Assembly (NCBI GenBank): GCA_038380795.1
Contig: CM076261.1
Coordinates: 11,352,556 to 11,416,555, forward strand
Source: Pyrocephalus nanus
Lineage: Eukaryota > Chordata > Aves > Passeriformes > Tyrannidae
Length of the DNA: 64,000 nt
Direction of reading: 5' to 3'
Of this stretch, positions 35,686 through 48,441 are shown one piece after another. Numbering within the stretch: position 1 is the stretch's first letter; every line of letters begins with the position of its first letter. The translations under genes and the position numbers were made by a program. The notes beneath the pieces were generated by a model. That model made no database searches. It was not told where the DNA came from and was given only the letters and a program-made list of their open reading frames with translations.

Positions 35686-36696
35686 CCTATGTAGTTAGTG
35701 GCCAGTCTTCAAATTCTTTGTTCCCTTGAAGGGAGTTAGATGATAACTAGACTGTAGAAGTAGAAGAAAGACAAGAGGATAGAAAAATACAAAGGCAATT
35801 TAAGTAGACAGTGAGGTCATTGTGTGTCCAAAATAATACAGATTTTTCTTTTCTTGAATATTATTCAGAGGGAAGTAGAATCTATGAACTTCATAGGGGC
35901 AGATTTTCATCATTGCAAATCATATCTCCTTTGCTTCCATAATGGCTATGCCAATTTGTGACAGATGAAGATGTATTGTACCTTGAAATGATCTTGCAGT
36001 CTGAAGTAGTTTAGAAAACCTGTCGTTTAGCATAATAAAAGAGACTGTCTAATGTTTATTGATTTTTTTGTGTCTGTGTATGTGTTGGTTTTTTTTTCCC
36101 CCCGGTGTTTCACATTTCAGAAATAGGAACACATATTTGAAACTCTAATAATAAGGTTAAAATTCCCAAGGATTCAACAAAGGCTAAGACAGGAACAAGA
36201 AAGAAGATGGTAAAGAATGTAGGATATGTAGTATAGTATATGGATATTTAGAGTTTAGGTCTCCAAGGCATAATCAAAATCTAACTTGCATGTGAAATAT
36301 AGAAGTTTTTATCACAGCTCTCTCCTTGCCTAATGCCTTTTCCCCATAATTCTTCCATATTTCTTTGGTTTGCTATTTTCTGTTCCAAATGTTCTGCTTT
36401 TTTATCTCCTTTATTTTTTAGCCCTCCTTTCCATTACTTTCTAGTTCTATTTTACAGTCCTTTCAGAACCCAGCAGTTATGGTTTTCACATTCAGTTTCA
36501 ACAAATGTGTTTCATATTAAGCAAAATGGGTACGTCCTTTAGTACTAGACATACTCTTCTTTTGAGAAGTAATAGCAGCTTGGGCTATGTGTGCATTACT
36601 ATGTATGAGTATATAAAGAAGCTTTCCTACTTTTCAGAAAAGCACAGTAAAATCTGTTTGGTACTTTATGGAGCTGTGAATCAGCATATTTTTTGC

Positions 36697-36698
<2 letters not shown>

Positions 36699-36726
<28 letters not shown>
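36699..36726. repeat. Poly(T) run of 28
   Basis: Uninterrupted T homopolymer. No adjoining retrocopy was recognised on the minus strand. Confidence 0.9.
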
Positions 36727-36727
<1 letters not shown>

Positions 36728-37783
36728 GCTTAGTATCTGAAATCAGAACTGTTCCAAAATATGTTCCAAAATGTGAAAGTTTTTTTTAATTGTCTTTTAA
36801 GTGATAAGATTAACTGACAAAAACCAGCAAAATGAACTGACAAGGACAGTCATTCTACTGGAAAACAGTAACATAGATATGACAAGAAGAATCCCCCAAA
36901 AATGGTAAAGACCTAGTTGTCTTGGAATTATTACAAGGATACAGTTACAAAGAAAGTACTGCTGTATCACACTAATAAATTCAAAAGTCTCTATTAAAAA
37001 TACAAAATATTTTAATTAATTAATTCTAATGTCCACTCCTCTGCTGCTCAGCACAACTTGGATGAATTTCAGAGAACATTAAATAGAGATTTAAAGAAAA
37101 TTTAAATCTTATCACTGTTGAAAAACCGTCTCTGTTCATTTAAGAGAAATGTTTTTCTTAACTTATTTTTCTCACTTTAGAAAAGTAATTCAGTTCCTCC
37201 TTACAGTGTAGATATAAGAATCTGAATATGATGCTTACATTGTGATCTGCTTACTTACAAAGTTATCAACAAAGTTTAAAGGACTCTGTTTCAGCATGAG
37301 AAAATACAGGGATCTCTTGATTTTTAATCTCCATTAATTTGATTCTGTGGATGATCATACTGTGCCACCCTTTCCTTGCATGTACCAACCTCTATTACAA
37401 AATTTCTCGATATTTGTGTATCATCATTCCTAGTCTTCCACAATCTTGTTGCTTTGATGCCTGCTACTCCACAACCTATTGCTAAAAGTTTCTGTTTAAA
37501 AATAAACCTCCAACCTCAGTGAGATATGTCTTTGGTGTTTTTCTGCCTCCTGTTTTTTTGCAAAGAGCAACAAAATCCTTCCTTGATTTACATTGTGCTG
37601 AACTTCCATTTCTGGTATAGAACGAGTGTTCCATATGAGAGGTCATATTAAGACGCCTCCTTTTTTTTCCCGGGTTAAACTTCCAGTTTTCTAAATTTCA
37701 GTTATAAAAGTTGGACTCAGTATTTTTAAATAATTCTCACCAGGACTACTAGAAAAATATAAGTACAAAAGTACAAGTAGTAG

Positions 37784-37823
37784 TTTCTACATATGTAGAA
37801 AAAGTACTTTCTACATAGAAAGT
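37784..37823. repeat. Two adjacent palindromes sharing a core
   Basis: tttctacatatgtagaaa (37784-37801) is a perfect 18-bp palindrome. Immediately after it, actttctacatagaaagt (37806-37823) has perfect 8-bp arms around two central bases. Both contain tttctacat, suggesting local duplication with inversion. Confidence 0.9.
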
Positions 37824-37973
37824 AGATTAGGAAAAGATTCCGGGAATTTGCCTTCTTACTTGGTGTAGCATCGTATATAATTTTCTACAGATATTTTTCT
37901 AATATCCTTCTAACTGCTATTAATTTTCATGTTTGTATAAATGTGTTTACTTTTCCAAAATCTTGTTTGATTA

Positions 37974-38455
37974 GAAGAATCAAAGAATACCAGGTTGGAA
38001 GGGAACATCAAGGATCATCTGGTTCAGCCTTTCTTGACAAAAGCATGGTCTAGACAAACTGTCCCAGCACCCTGTCCACCTGAAATTGTCTAAGGTTGGA
38101 GAGTCCACCACTTCCATGGGAGATTTTTCCAATAGCTAATTGTTTCATTGTGAAAAATTTTCCTCTTGTATTCAATTGGAATCTCCACAGGAATAACTTG
38201 TACCCAATACCCCTTGTCTTTTCCATGCAACTCCATGTAAAAAGAGAATCTCCTCCTTCTTTGAAGCTACCCTTTAAATCCTGGAACATGATTGTAAGAC
38301 CTCTTCTAAGCCTTCCTTTCTCATGGCTGAACAAACCTAGTTCTCTTAGCCTTTTCTCCTATGACAGACATCCCTGTTCTTTGGTCAGCTTTGTGGCTCT
38401 TCAATAATTGTGTTCCTTCTCTGAGCCCTCTCCAACCTGACTATATCTTTCTTCA
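37974..38455 (-). mobile_element. CR1 LINE 3' fragment, distinct subfamily
   Basis: A minus-strand copy beginning agaatcaaagaataccagg and gttggaagggaacatcaagg, with ctgtcccagcaccctgtcca, ccattgtgaaaaattttcct-like sequence and catggctgaacaaacctagt. Its 3' region differs from the other CR1s here. The reading frames inside are not ORF2. Confidence 0.93.
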
Positions 38456-41400
38456 GTGGTAATGTAATACAGTCAGTTTTTTCCTATCTGTTATTTGCTT
38501 TCAGTTTGTAGAAGTTAACACAAATATTATCCAAGTTTAATGATCTTGCACCTTGGACTACTTGATCTTACCCCATCGTTTTTAATATGGTTCACACATC
38601 AAGGTCTTTAATCTTTCTATGTGATTTTTCCATGTTCCTTGTACTGATATTCTCCATCTTTGTCTCGTCAATATATTTCGCCATTCTATACCAATGAAAA
38701 TATGAAATTACATTGGTCTCGTAGATTTCTGTGGATTTCTGATGCTTAATGATCTTTATGACAAGACTATGGAAAACTATAGAAAATTTCTAAGTTAATG
38801 TTACTTTCCATGATTATGCACAGCATTGTTTTCCATTTTCAGGCAATTTCATACTGAAATATCCAGAGAACATTAGGAATTAGACCAAAGTTCCAGATAC
38901 CAAAGACAAATTAGGAAAACTTGAAGACTCTTCTTTCCTACTTCATATCAAATCACTAGGTAAAACTTGACCCTGTCAGACATTCTGATCAGTTAACCTC
39001 AGTAATATTAATATTAGAAAAAGCCCTCATAAGTACCGTATTGTCCTTTACATAAAAACATGATCTGGGAATATTGCACAGAACATAGTCAATCACATAT
39101 AAATTAAATCATAATTAAATCACAGTCATATACAGAAAATATTAGCATTATAATAGCTACATCAAGAGTCATGAAAACAAATTTTCAAAACAAACTTAAT
39201 GTAAAAAAAAAAAAATATAATCATGTTTGGGTTTTTTTTTTCCATTTCATGGTATGATTCTTTTCCTAGACACTAAAGATAAATCTATGATTTTTGAACC
39301 ATAAATTTTCTAGTCTCAGTTGTAGCACCTTGTATCAATAACCTGCAATGTAATCTGGCTTCAGCTGACTGATCGTGCATTATCCTCACTCTGGAAGGGA
39401 AAATCTTTAGTGCTGCTCAGCCCAAGAACATTTTCAACACACAAAGCTCCTGACCCTGAGACAGACTTCTCTGCCTGAGATAAGGAAAAGAAGGGAATAG
39501 TTCTTTGTACATCTTGACACAAGTGTTAGCTTTGTGGATAGCTTTTCAGATCCGTAGTGGAGAAGAAAGTTGAGAATCAGAGTGAATACCTGTGTCTCTG
39601 ATTTCACCCTTCTCACCCACACTGTTGTGGGAGGCTTTGATATGAGTCTCAGCAGCAGGGAGGATGCCAAGACAACTCACCACTCTGATGCCATCTTACA
39701 CTCCTCACACATTACTTCGCAGTCCAGAGGCAAGGCTATTGCACTTCTGCTCCTCTGTGGCCCTTGTAGCTGTTTGATCTATGGAGTCAGAGCAGAGTAG
39801 AGGGATAATACTTATTCCAACACAGGACAGTCTGTAAAATAGACACAACTTCAACGAATTGCTTCACTTTGGCACTGATATGAGTTAAGCTAAACTTCCT
39901 TCCCAGGATGGTAAAGGCCTTACTGTGCTTCAGAGAGATTACTTAAGAGTAGGAGAGAAAATGGCACACCTTACAGGCTTTTTTATGTGTTTCTTCATTT
40001 CTTAGCCTATCACCCTTGATCACTTGACATGATCTAGTTCTCATTATTTGTACTTAGAACATTGTATACTGATAACAAAGTTTATTTTTTAACTTTATTT
40101 CTGAGCTATATGAAAAGAAAAATGTATGGAATATAAAATAAACCCGGACTGAAAATTTGAAAAATGAAAAATTACAATTTATTCATTTATGTAGTTAGTT
40201 AGTAAGTGTCTGTTGCCTATGCTTCTATTCTATTTTCATTTTTTTACTGTTATCAGATCTGGAAGGGAAGCTGCAAGGAAAATTGCTTGCTTTACAGATC
40301 ACTGGTTAAACTCCAGAAAGTCAGCTGGCATGAAAAATGCCTGAGCTCAGAAAGAGACTTCAAAGTTTTTGTAGCATTGTTCTGAACTTCTGATCCGTAA
40401 AAGAGTTATCAGAACTCAAAAGTAAAGTGATCTACTGAACACTTTCAAGCAGAAAGATTTGTGTTATGGATTCGATTAGCAAATGCAATTACAAATTACT
40501 ATTATACCTTGAAATCTGAATAAAAACATGCTCATTCTTATCTCAGTCTACTGTAGGTACAGGCAAACTTTAAATCAGGCACATCCTTAATTTTTAGTAG
40601 AATTGTCCTTATCAAGATTAAGCCTCTTGTTAAGATAAAAGAGATTTATTGAGACACAAAATTTCTGTTTCCAGATTACAGATGTTAGGGAACTAATGGT
40701 TCAATAGGTTTTCAGTTTTATGAAAGAAGTTACCAGATTGCCTACTTAGGGGTCCATCCTGTCTAAGAATGTGACACAAAACTGAAAAAAAATGGAACTT
40801 TCCTTTTGATGACAAAAAGCTCTGTCCCGGACCTTATTGCAGGCCTTACATAGTTCTTAAAAATGGAAATAAATGAACTATCAGAATAATTTTAGATGCT
40901 TTCTTAGGAAAAGGCCAAATTTTAACTGGTTGAGAGTCTCTAATTTTGTATATGGGGAAAAGAAATTTCATTGAATTGTACTTTAGCATTGCCAGTCAGG
41001 ATACTTGTTACGTTTCTAAAAGAAAACAAAAGTAAACTTAAAGATGAAATCTGCTGTCTTTTTATCCATATAGACTTGTCTATTCCCTTCATAAGTCCCT
41101 TTAGCTGCTACAGAGAATTCTGACTACTTTTCATGAAGAAAATCCTTGTCTGACATACAGCTGCATGTTTGAGTTCTCTTCAAGACAGTAAAGAAAAATA
41201 AAGCCCATCAGCAATTTTTGTTAGTATAAAAATTCTGAGTGGTCTTTTTGTTCTGAGATGGCCTCAGACAATTTCAGCTCATCTTATCTGCTAAGAGTAG
41301 AAATTAAAGTACAATTTTTAAACAAATCTAAAGGTGTTGGATTTGTGGGGAGGGATTGTGTTTCCTATTTCTATTACAAAGTAATGTTATTACTTTGTTT

Positions 41401-43867
41401 CCAGAAGACTGAAACCCAAAATCTTAGAAAATTGTACTAGGCATGTACTAGTGAAAAAAATAAAACCCTTAACAGTAAGAAAGTAGAACTTGACTGATGC
41501 AACTGGTATCAACTGGACTTTTCTGATTACATAACTGAAATCTGTCCAGGAATTTTATTTTTATATATAATTTTTTTTAATTTATTTTTTAAGAATGCAG
41601 GTTTTGATTTTTTTACTGAAGCCTCCTTTTGATGTATTCATGGGATTCCTCAAGGTCCTCTGGGGGTAAAATCTGAAATGAATTCACTTATCTGAGAAAA
41701 AAAATATACCACTGATATCATTGCCTAGAGAAAGATTAGGAAAAACAAATAAATTACAATAGCAGAATCATTCCAAAGAGAAAAGAGGCTCCAGAGACAG
41801 AGTGTTTTCTTGCACATACAGTATATTAGAGATGCAAGTTACCTCAAGGCTTTCAATTGATTTGATTTTTCTGTGGTTGGTTTAACTCAATATTTCAAGG
41901 TCCTTGATTCTATATTAGGTTGCTCTTTGCTTCTTCATTATGTTTTTATTTTGAAATATTATGATCAGAAGCACTATTTTGCATGTCATATATTCACACG
42001 TATTTGAAAATGCAGGAATGCATAAGAGCACTTGTGTTTTATATGACCTCATTATTCCCTAGGTTAAAGTGATTCTTTCCTTCACCAATCCATACTCTTT
42101 CCCCCCACACCCACTCTATCTCACACATACATATAATACTTTAGGAGGAATATAATTAAAGACACTAGCTATTGTGGTAAAATCAGTGAAGATATTGAGG
42201 GTTCTTGTGAACAGTGCATGATTTTTGGTCAATTATTAAGAATGAAGTCTGTGATCATCTTCTCTTAAATATCATGCGGAGCAACTTAGAGAAGGGGAAG
42301 GAGAAAACACATTATTTGTCTTTGAAGATTGCCCTAGACACAACATACACTGTAAGCTGATCTCAACTACATTGGCTATAATTCCATTCATTCTAATAAT
42401 TGAGGTCTATCTTTAAACAAAAATGGCTATAAAATGAAATGCTGAAGTGACTTTGCTTCTACCACTTGAGAAAATATTAGGGAGTGAGGTTAAAACTGGA
42501 TTTCTTTTAGTTTGTTTATTTCTAACTTTAGCAAGTTGTCAGTAGCTAAGCAGATACTGACTTTTTTGAAAAACAAGAAAAATTATTCACATGTTTTAGT
42601 TACATTAATTTAACTGTCTTATATGTAACATAACTGGGTTTTTTTGAGAGCAATTTACTTAAACTGCTTCTATGATTTTGTATAATCCCCTAGAGCAGAT
42701 ACAGATATTGTATGAAGAGTTTCCAACAGATTGATTTATGAGTTCAAGACTGACCATAAACTTTACTGTATGGCATTTCTTAATGCATTTTTAAATGTCT
42801 GAAAATTATCAAACTGGTTTACGGATTTCATTGTTTATGATTATTTTTTATGTGTCTTATATGTAAAGATATTATTGTCTTTTTGTTTTATTAATATTTA
42901 GCAGTTCTATTCTATGTCAAAGACCTGAGGCATTTAGCACTTAGTTGCAATGTGTCATGTAGTTATAACATAGGTGTCATGTGGCAAAAGGGGATTTTTC
43001 TGCCCATAAGAGTTTACAAAAACACATGAAAGGTCAGTGTGATACCTAATTGTCTCTAAGAACCATGACATGAGAGCAGCAGAGGAGCCCATCATGTAGG
43101 GGAGGTGGTGAAAAAAAGGGGTCAAAGGCAGGCATGGTAATTTATTCTCTGTGGCTGAGCAGTACATCCTCCTCAGAAAAGGTGGGAGCTGAAACAGCTT
43201 TTCCATTCAATCTAACCTTCCCAGGGGACATTTCTGGGGTCACTTCAAAGGCAACTGTGAAAATACTCCTGTGTGGGAAACACAGGTGAGTTCAGTGTCT
43301 CAACCACTGTTGCTGGAGGTACAGTCAGCTGCAGTGTGGGTAGCCCCCAGGCTACCAGCTACTCCCAGTGTCCTTGCAGATGGGGTCTTCTCTGCTGAAC
43401 AGAGGGATGAGACATATCATCGGTTTGTGTTGCTGCTGCTGATACAACTGCAATCATGTTGTTTATGTTTATAATAAGGCCTTCTGCTGGTTGGTCATCT
43501 CTTAGTGGAGGATGCCTCCTGGCTGTAGTTACTGAGAGGTGTCTCTGCTGCACTTGAGGTGACGCATACTTGCTGTAATGGTGGCAGACAATGTTTTTTA
43601 TCCCTTTTCCTTGGCAAGCCTATTCAGAACTGATTTCAAAACCTGGCATTTCACGTTCATACTTCAATGGTGAATAAATATTTAAATAAATAGATAAATT
43701 AATAGATAAGTGTAGGTCACTGAAACAGGTAAATACAGGTTAATACACAGAACACAACTTCTTTGTAAGGCAGGAAAAGCATCCTGTAGAAAACTGGAGA
43801 CATCAATCATGTCTGGATACCCTTTCTGTAAACTTAACCCAATATTTGTCATACAAAACCATTGGAT
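38456..43867. other. Unique sequence, 5.4 kb, nothing recognised
   Basis: No gene or dispersed repeat was recognised. Two stretches, about 39420-39800 and 43060-43560, are less AT-rich than their surroundings but hold only short frames without known motifs. They may be decayed repeats or conserved elements. Confidence 0.5.
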
Positions 43868-45213
43868 TGTCATGGTTTAGCCCCTGCTAGCAACTAAGTG
43901 CCACAAAGCCACTTGCTCACTCTGCTGCAGCAGGGTGTGGGAGAGCATCAGAAAGGTAAAAGTCAGAAAAATCACTAAAGACAGTTTAATAATATAAAAG
44001 AAATATTATTAATACTAATACTAACGTAAAGCTATAAGGAAAAAGGGAAAAATAGATATAGATAACACCAAATAAAGACAACTTATGCAAATGGAAACCA
44101 TTACTCACCACTAACAACTGACTGAGGTCCAGCAAGTCCCTGAGCAGACACCCTCGCCCTCAGCCAAGCTGCCAATGTCCTCCTCAGTGCAATTGCTGAG
44201 CATGATATTTTAGGGTATGGAATGTCCCTTTGGTCAGCTGAGGTCAGTTGTCCTAGCTGTGTCCTATCCCTACTCCTTTTGCACCCCCAGCCTACTTGAT
44301 GGTGGAGTGGTGTGAGTCACAGAAAAGGCTTTACTGCTCAGCAGTAACTACAGCATCGTCTGTAGCAGGATACTCTGCCCTTGGAGTATGGTCAAACAAC
44401 TCAAACAATGCCTCATTTTGCAAGCTGTCAGTGATGGGCTAAGAGGGGTGACAGGTGTTGCTTTTGGTATTGAATTATGCTAAAATCAGTCTGGCACATC
44501 AACTTTAAATTAACATCCTGATAGTGAGGCAAAGATTTGGTAGATAAGCTGCTAAGCTGACCTGGAGACACATGACTGACAGCCAGTCACTTTTATTATA
44601 AAAGTCCAGTCCACTTCCATGCAATCATATTCTTCTAATATACTCTTCTTGGAGTGTGTGGAGATTCTCCCTTGAAGTGGGGACGCCCCTTCAAGAATAC
44701 TGCTGGAGGACAAGAGAAAGAGATCTGCCCACAAGCATTGGTATGGTGAGTCACATCAAATCTCTACTTAATAACTATGGGGGTTTTGCTATCTTTAATA
44801 CAATTGCTTTGATATAGTGCACTATACTATGCACTACTAGTAGTTTCAGCTTTTATACTGTGTAGTAAATAGCCCCGATTAATATATTTTTTTCTAATCA
44901 TCTATAATAATAAATAGTTCATTTTATATAAATATTCCAGGTTTGCCATCTATTGTCCTGCGGGACAAAGCTATACTTAAACATTGAAGTCTGGGGCTAA
45001 CTTCACCTAGGCTCCTCTCTGACAAGGAGTTCAGAAGGCAAGGGGAGGTTCTTCCTGCACCTCTTGACTTCAAGGTGAGAGCTTCTTTAATAAATTTGTC
45101 TAAAGACCCATTAACATGCAACAGTGTGATCAATGCCATTTTCATCACAAATCCAAAACATAGCTTTGTGCAAGCTACTATAAGTAAACTTTATCCCAGC
45201 CAAAAGCACTACA
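43868..45213 (-). mobile_element. Solo LTR, ERVL-type, split by a second LTR
   Basis: On plus the element starts tgtcatggtttagcccctgc and ends cccagccaaaagcactaca. This is the reverse of the family at 5753-6275, recognisable from caactaagtgccacaaagcc, tatggaatgtccctttggtc and caaatccaaaacatagc. Without the insert it is 583 bp (43868-44360 plus 45124-45213). ggat precedes it (43864-43867) and follows it (45214-45217), a short target-duplication remnant. The TATA region of this copy has been replaced and is probably non-functional. No viral genes adjoin it. Confidence 0.9.
44361..45123 (-). mobile_element. LTR nested inside the ERVL-type LTR
   Basis: The 763 bp interrupts the host LTR between gtaactacagcatcgtc and gtgtgatcaatgcc. 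It has ends tgtagcagg...catgcaaca. The plus-strand start tgtagc is shared with the LTRs at 23625 and 33176, which read on the minus strand, so minus is my best guess. There a TATA-like tataaaagc and AATAAA-like signals follow in order. No clear target duplication was found (atcgtc against gtgtga), perhaps through decay or later change. It inserted after the outer LTR. Confidence 0.75.
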
Positions 45214-45218
45214 GGATG

Positions 45219-46958
45219 AAAAAAAAACCCATGCAAGACAGTAGCTGTGTTTGTTGGTCCTATCAAAAAGAGTTATCAAATTCAAATTGGTTGCCTCAAT
45301 CACAGTTTGAGGTGAATCTCCATCCTTCCTCAGGATATAATATTAACAAGTAGAAAAAAATCCCTATGTAGAATATTATAGGTTAAGCTACAAATATTTT
45401 GGTACACTGCAGATATAAGAAAAAACATTGAAATTTTTTTTTCTAGTTATATCTCATCACTCATCCTGCATAAAACACTTTAGAAATGCAGAATTACCTT
45501 CAACAGAACAATGTAAGACAGATAAAATGACACAGGTGGGTGCATTTATATTCTATATCACATCACTTTGATTCTACTTATTTGTTCTGCATCTCTATGT
45601 CTCAGTGAACATAATTCAGATTTGAGTTTTCACAGTGAAAAATCAGTAACAAAGAAAAATGGCAACTGATTAGGTTTAGACATTTTTGTCACATATTTTG
45701 TTAAATTCCTGTGTAAAGTATGGTATATTAGTTCTTATAGGAGTGTTAAGGAGCTTCTTTGGTGAAAAAAGGCATTGTCTGCAAGTGTGAGACTTTCATA
45801 ACACTCTCCTGTATTCAGACCCAGTCAAATATGATTCCGAGACTAAAACTGTTCAAAATACATTGTAGAGTGGAAACCTTTTCCAAGACCTGTATTGAAA
45901 ATAAATATACTATAATACTGAAGAAGTAGATAAAAATAATAATGGTCTAATATTATTGATTGTATGTCACATGTTCTATTTTCCCACTTTCTTGCCCTTT
46001 TTTTCTGAATGTTTATGGATTAGAAATCAAGATGACCGTTTTTTAATTTTAGTTTCTAACTTTCCCATCTCTTTCCTATTACAGATTTTTTTTTTTTCTA
46101 TAATTCTGCTTGTCTTGAGATTACTCTTTAAATTTCTGTTACCTATTTCTCTATCTATGCAATCCTCATGTTATTTTTAACTCATTTTTTTACTTTATAT
46201 ACCCTCCCCCCTCTTTTTTTTTTTTTTTACACGTTTTCTCTTATACTTCTTTTTGTCCATCAGTTAAAAATATGCAATTTAATTTGAACACCAAAGATCT
46301 GGAAACATCAAAAAGGCCTTATGTGTTATACTGTCTATACCAGGTTTTATTTTACAGGAATATGAGGTAGAGTATCCTCTGGTAGGGTGGATTAACATCC
46401 TCTACTGTTGGATGGTTTCCATTAACAAGCATTTTTTCCTACTGTCTGTTTATCTTGCTCAGCAAGAGCAACCCTGTTCCCCTTATTTCTCCCTCTTTTT
46501 TTTTCAGGATGACATCTGTGTCACATAGCCAGTAGACAAGTCACGTACAAGTTTCTTTGTGCAAACCTAATTTTCCTCACAGTTCTTGAATGTTTGAATT
46601 GTCTTCTCTGTCCTCTTTTAGCCTGTTTGAGATTTTGCTTTCTATATTTGATACTCAAGTAGTCCCGTGTTTCCTCTTCAGCTCTGTAACTAGCACTGTG
46701 CCACCTTTCTTTATCACCCAATCCCCCTCATCATACATGGATGGATTAGGGGATGCATGGTAGGATTAGGAAGAGGATGAGCTAGGATATGGTGTCCCTT
46801 TCTCCTAAAAGGAAAAGAGTATTTACTACAGATATTTCTGCTCTTGCTGAAGATGAGCTGATAGACAAAAGGAAGGACTGTCAGTTCCCATCTGAAACCA
46901 ATCTTTCCTTCTTACCCTCTCCTCACCCTTCTTTCACATCAAAAAACGATAAATAACT
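45219..46958. other. Unique AT-rich sequence, nothing recognised
   Basis: No gene was recognised. Pyrimidine-rich stretches lie at 46080-46240 (runs of T). Confidence 0.55.
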
Positions 46959-46963
46959 GTCAC

Positions 46964-48436
46964 TGTCGTGGTTTTACCCACCAGCCCATCCCTGGGGCTG
47001 AGGATGGTTTTGTCCAGGTGATATCCAGACAAAAAGGCCAATCAAAAATTCAGTGACGCCTTTGCTAATTACATCTTTAAGAAAATGGAAGAGAAGACTT
47101 GTTGAGCAGTTAAAAATTAGGGGCAGCAGCCATGTAGGAGAGCAGCAGGCCCAAGCAGGGCCAGACTCCCTCCTCCCCCTGCTTGGGCTGGGGGGGGCAG
47201 GTGTAGCACTGAAGCCTTCCCCTTATCTCTTGTAAGAGTGTGAAGGAAAAAAAAACTTTAGAAAGACTGACTACTTGGACGAGAAACCGCTGCAGAGAAA
47301 TTCCAGCTGAGAGATAACGGAACTTTCAAGGTCGAAGCTGGCAGCTGGAGAAGAGAGAAGAAAAATTCAAAGGGGGGAGAGCTGCTTTTTCCCCTTTCGG
47401 TCTCTCTCTCTCTCTTCAGCAGGGAAAAGACTGAAAAGTAATCCCTGCTACTTTTAAAAGTTTGTTGGGGTGAGGAGACCCCCCATGCAGCTCACAGAGG
47501 AGCCTGTAGATGTACTGAAGAGAACCGAGACTTCATGAAGGACTGAAGTGAGGCAAAGTCCTGTTGAAGACTTTGTGACCCTTGAAGGGAACGATGCTTA
47601 TGCCGGAGCAAGGACGGCTCGGATAAGCTTAGGATCTCAGTGAGAGATTCTGGCTGCTGGTACTAGAGATTTGTGACCCTGAGGGAAACCCATGCTGGAG
47701 CAATGACGGCTCAGGTGGGAAACTGGGATTCGTGTGTGTGTGGACCCATACTGCTGTTGAAGATTTTGTAACCCTGAGAAAACTTCACGCTGGAGCGAGG
47801 CAGCCCAGGTGAAATGTTGGGATCCGTGTGTGTGGGATCCGTGCTAGACCCATGCCGAGAAGTCTATCAAGGACTGTTTCTCCCATGGGGAGGGACCTCC
47901 ATAGGGAAACAGGGGTGAACTCTTAAGACATTATCCCCTCAAACCCTGTGGTGGAGATCCACAGTTAGCAAGTGTCCCCTTGCAAGCCTATGGAAAGAAG
48001 ACCTTTTAAGACCTGGGTAACCCCCAGCCTTCAGTCTTAGCCCAGGAGGGGGGTAAGCCCAGCCCTGGAAGCCGACACAGAGTGAGAGAGTAAAAGTTCC
48101 AGCTGCAACGAGAATGCTGCTAATACTGAAGATTTGTTACTGGAGAGAGAGAGCTGGAACTCTGAAAATGGAGATTGAAACCACTTCTCCTCCTTGGACT
48201 GGTATAAAGAGGGGAGGAGTATTTCTGTAAATATATAGCACTTTAACTTAAGTAGAAATTGTTGTAGATATAATTCTTTAATTTTTACCTTGTTAGTAGT
48301 TTTTATTTTACTAGTAATAAATATTCATACTATTTTCCCCAAATCATGTCCCTTTTGTCTGCATAAACCTTCTCTCAACTAGTAGTAATTGTGTGGGGGG
48401 TGTAAAAGCAAATTAACCCAGAGCAAAACCACGACA
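46964..48436 (+). mobile_element. Long (1.47 kb) solo LTR with perfect 5-bp target duplication
   Basis: The element starts tgtcgtggttttaccc and ends agagcaaaaccacgaca, so its outer 12 bases form a perfect inverted repeat. gtcac lies directly outside on both sides (46959-46963 and 48437-48441), the duplication length of ERVL-like elements. A TATA box (48203-48208, tataaa) is followed by a poly(A) signal (48316-48321, aataaa), so transcription would run on plus. A tandem array of about 96-bp units lies at 47566-47855. Short frames show no gag or pol motifs, so it is an unusually long LTR rather than a provirus. Confidence 0.88.
47566..47855. repeat. Three imperfect tandem units of about 96 bp inside the LTR
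   Basis: Each unit begins near tttgt[g/a]accct (47572, 47670, 47765; spacing 98 and 95) and continues with a gctggagca.-like block, then a ggctcagg-like block. Units two and three also share a gggat[t/c]cgtgtgtgtg block. Repeats of this gctggagc type also occur in the LTR at 34904-35685, pointing to a related family. Confidence 0.85.
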
Positions 48437-48441
48437 GTCAC

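Larger units (their letters stand above)
35691..37973. other. Unique AT-rich sequence with T28 run and palindromes
   Basis: No gene was recognised. A T run of 28 lies at 36699-36726 and two adjacent palindromes at 37784-37823. Confidence 0.55.

Noticed and set aside
43060..43560. Less AT-rich unique block with frames on both strands
   Set aside because: No repeat, promoter or coding signature was identified; composition alone is not enough to name it.
46964..48436. DNA transposon because of terminal inverted repeats
   Set aside because: TG...CA ends, an ordered TATA and poly(A) signal and a 5-bp duplication fit an LTR better; no transposase frame is present.
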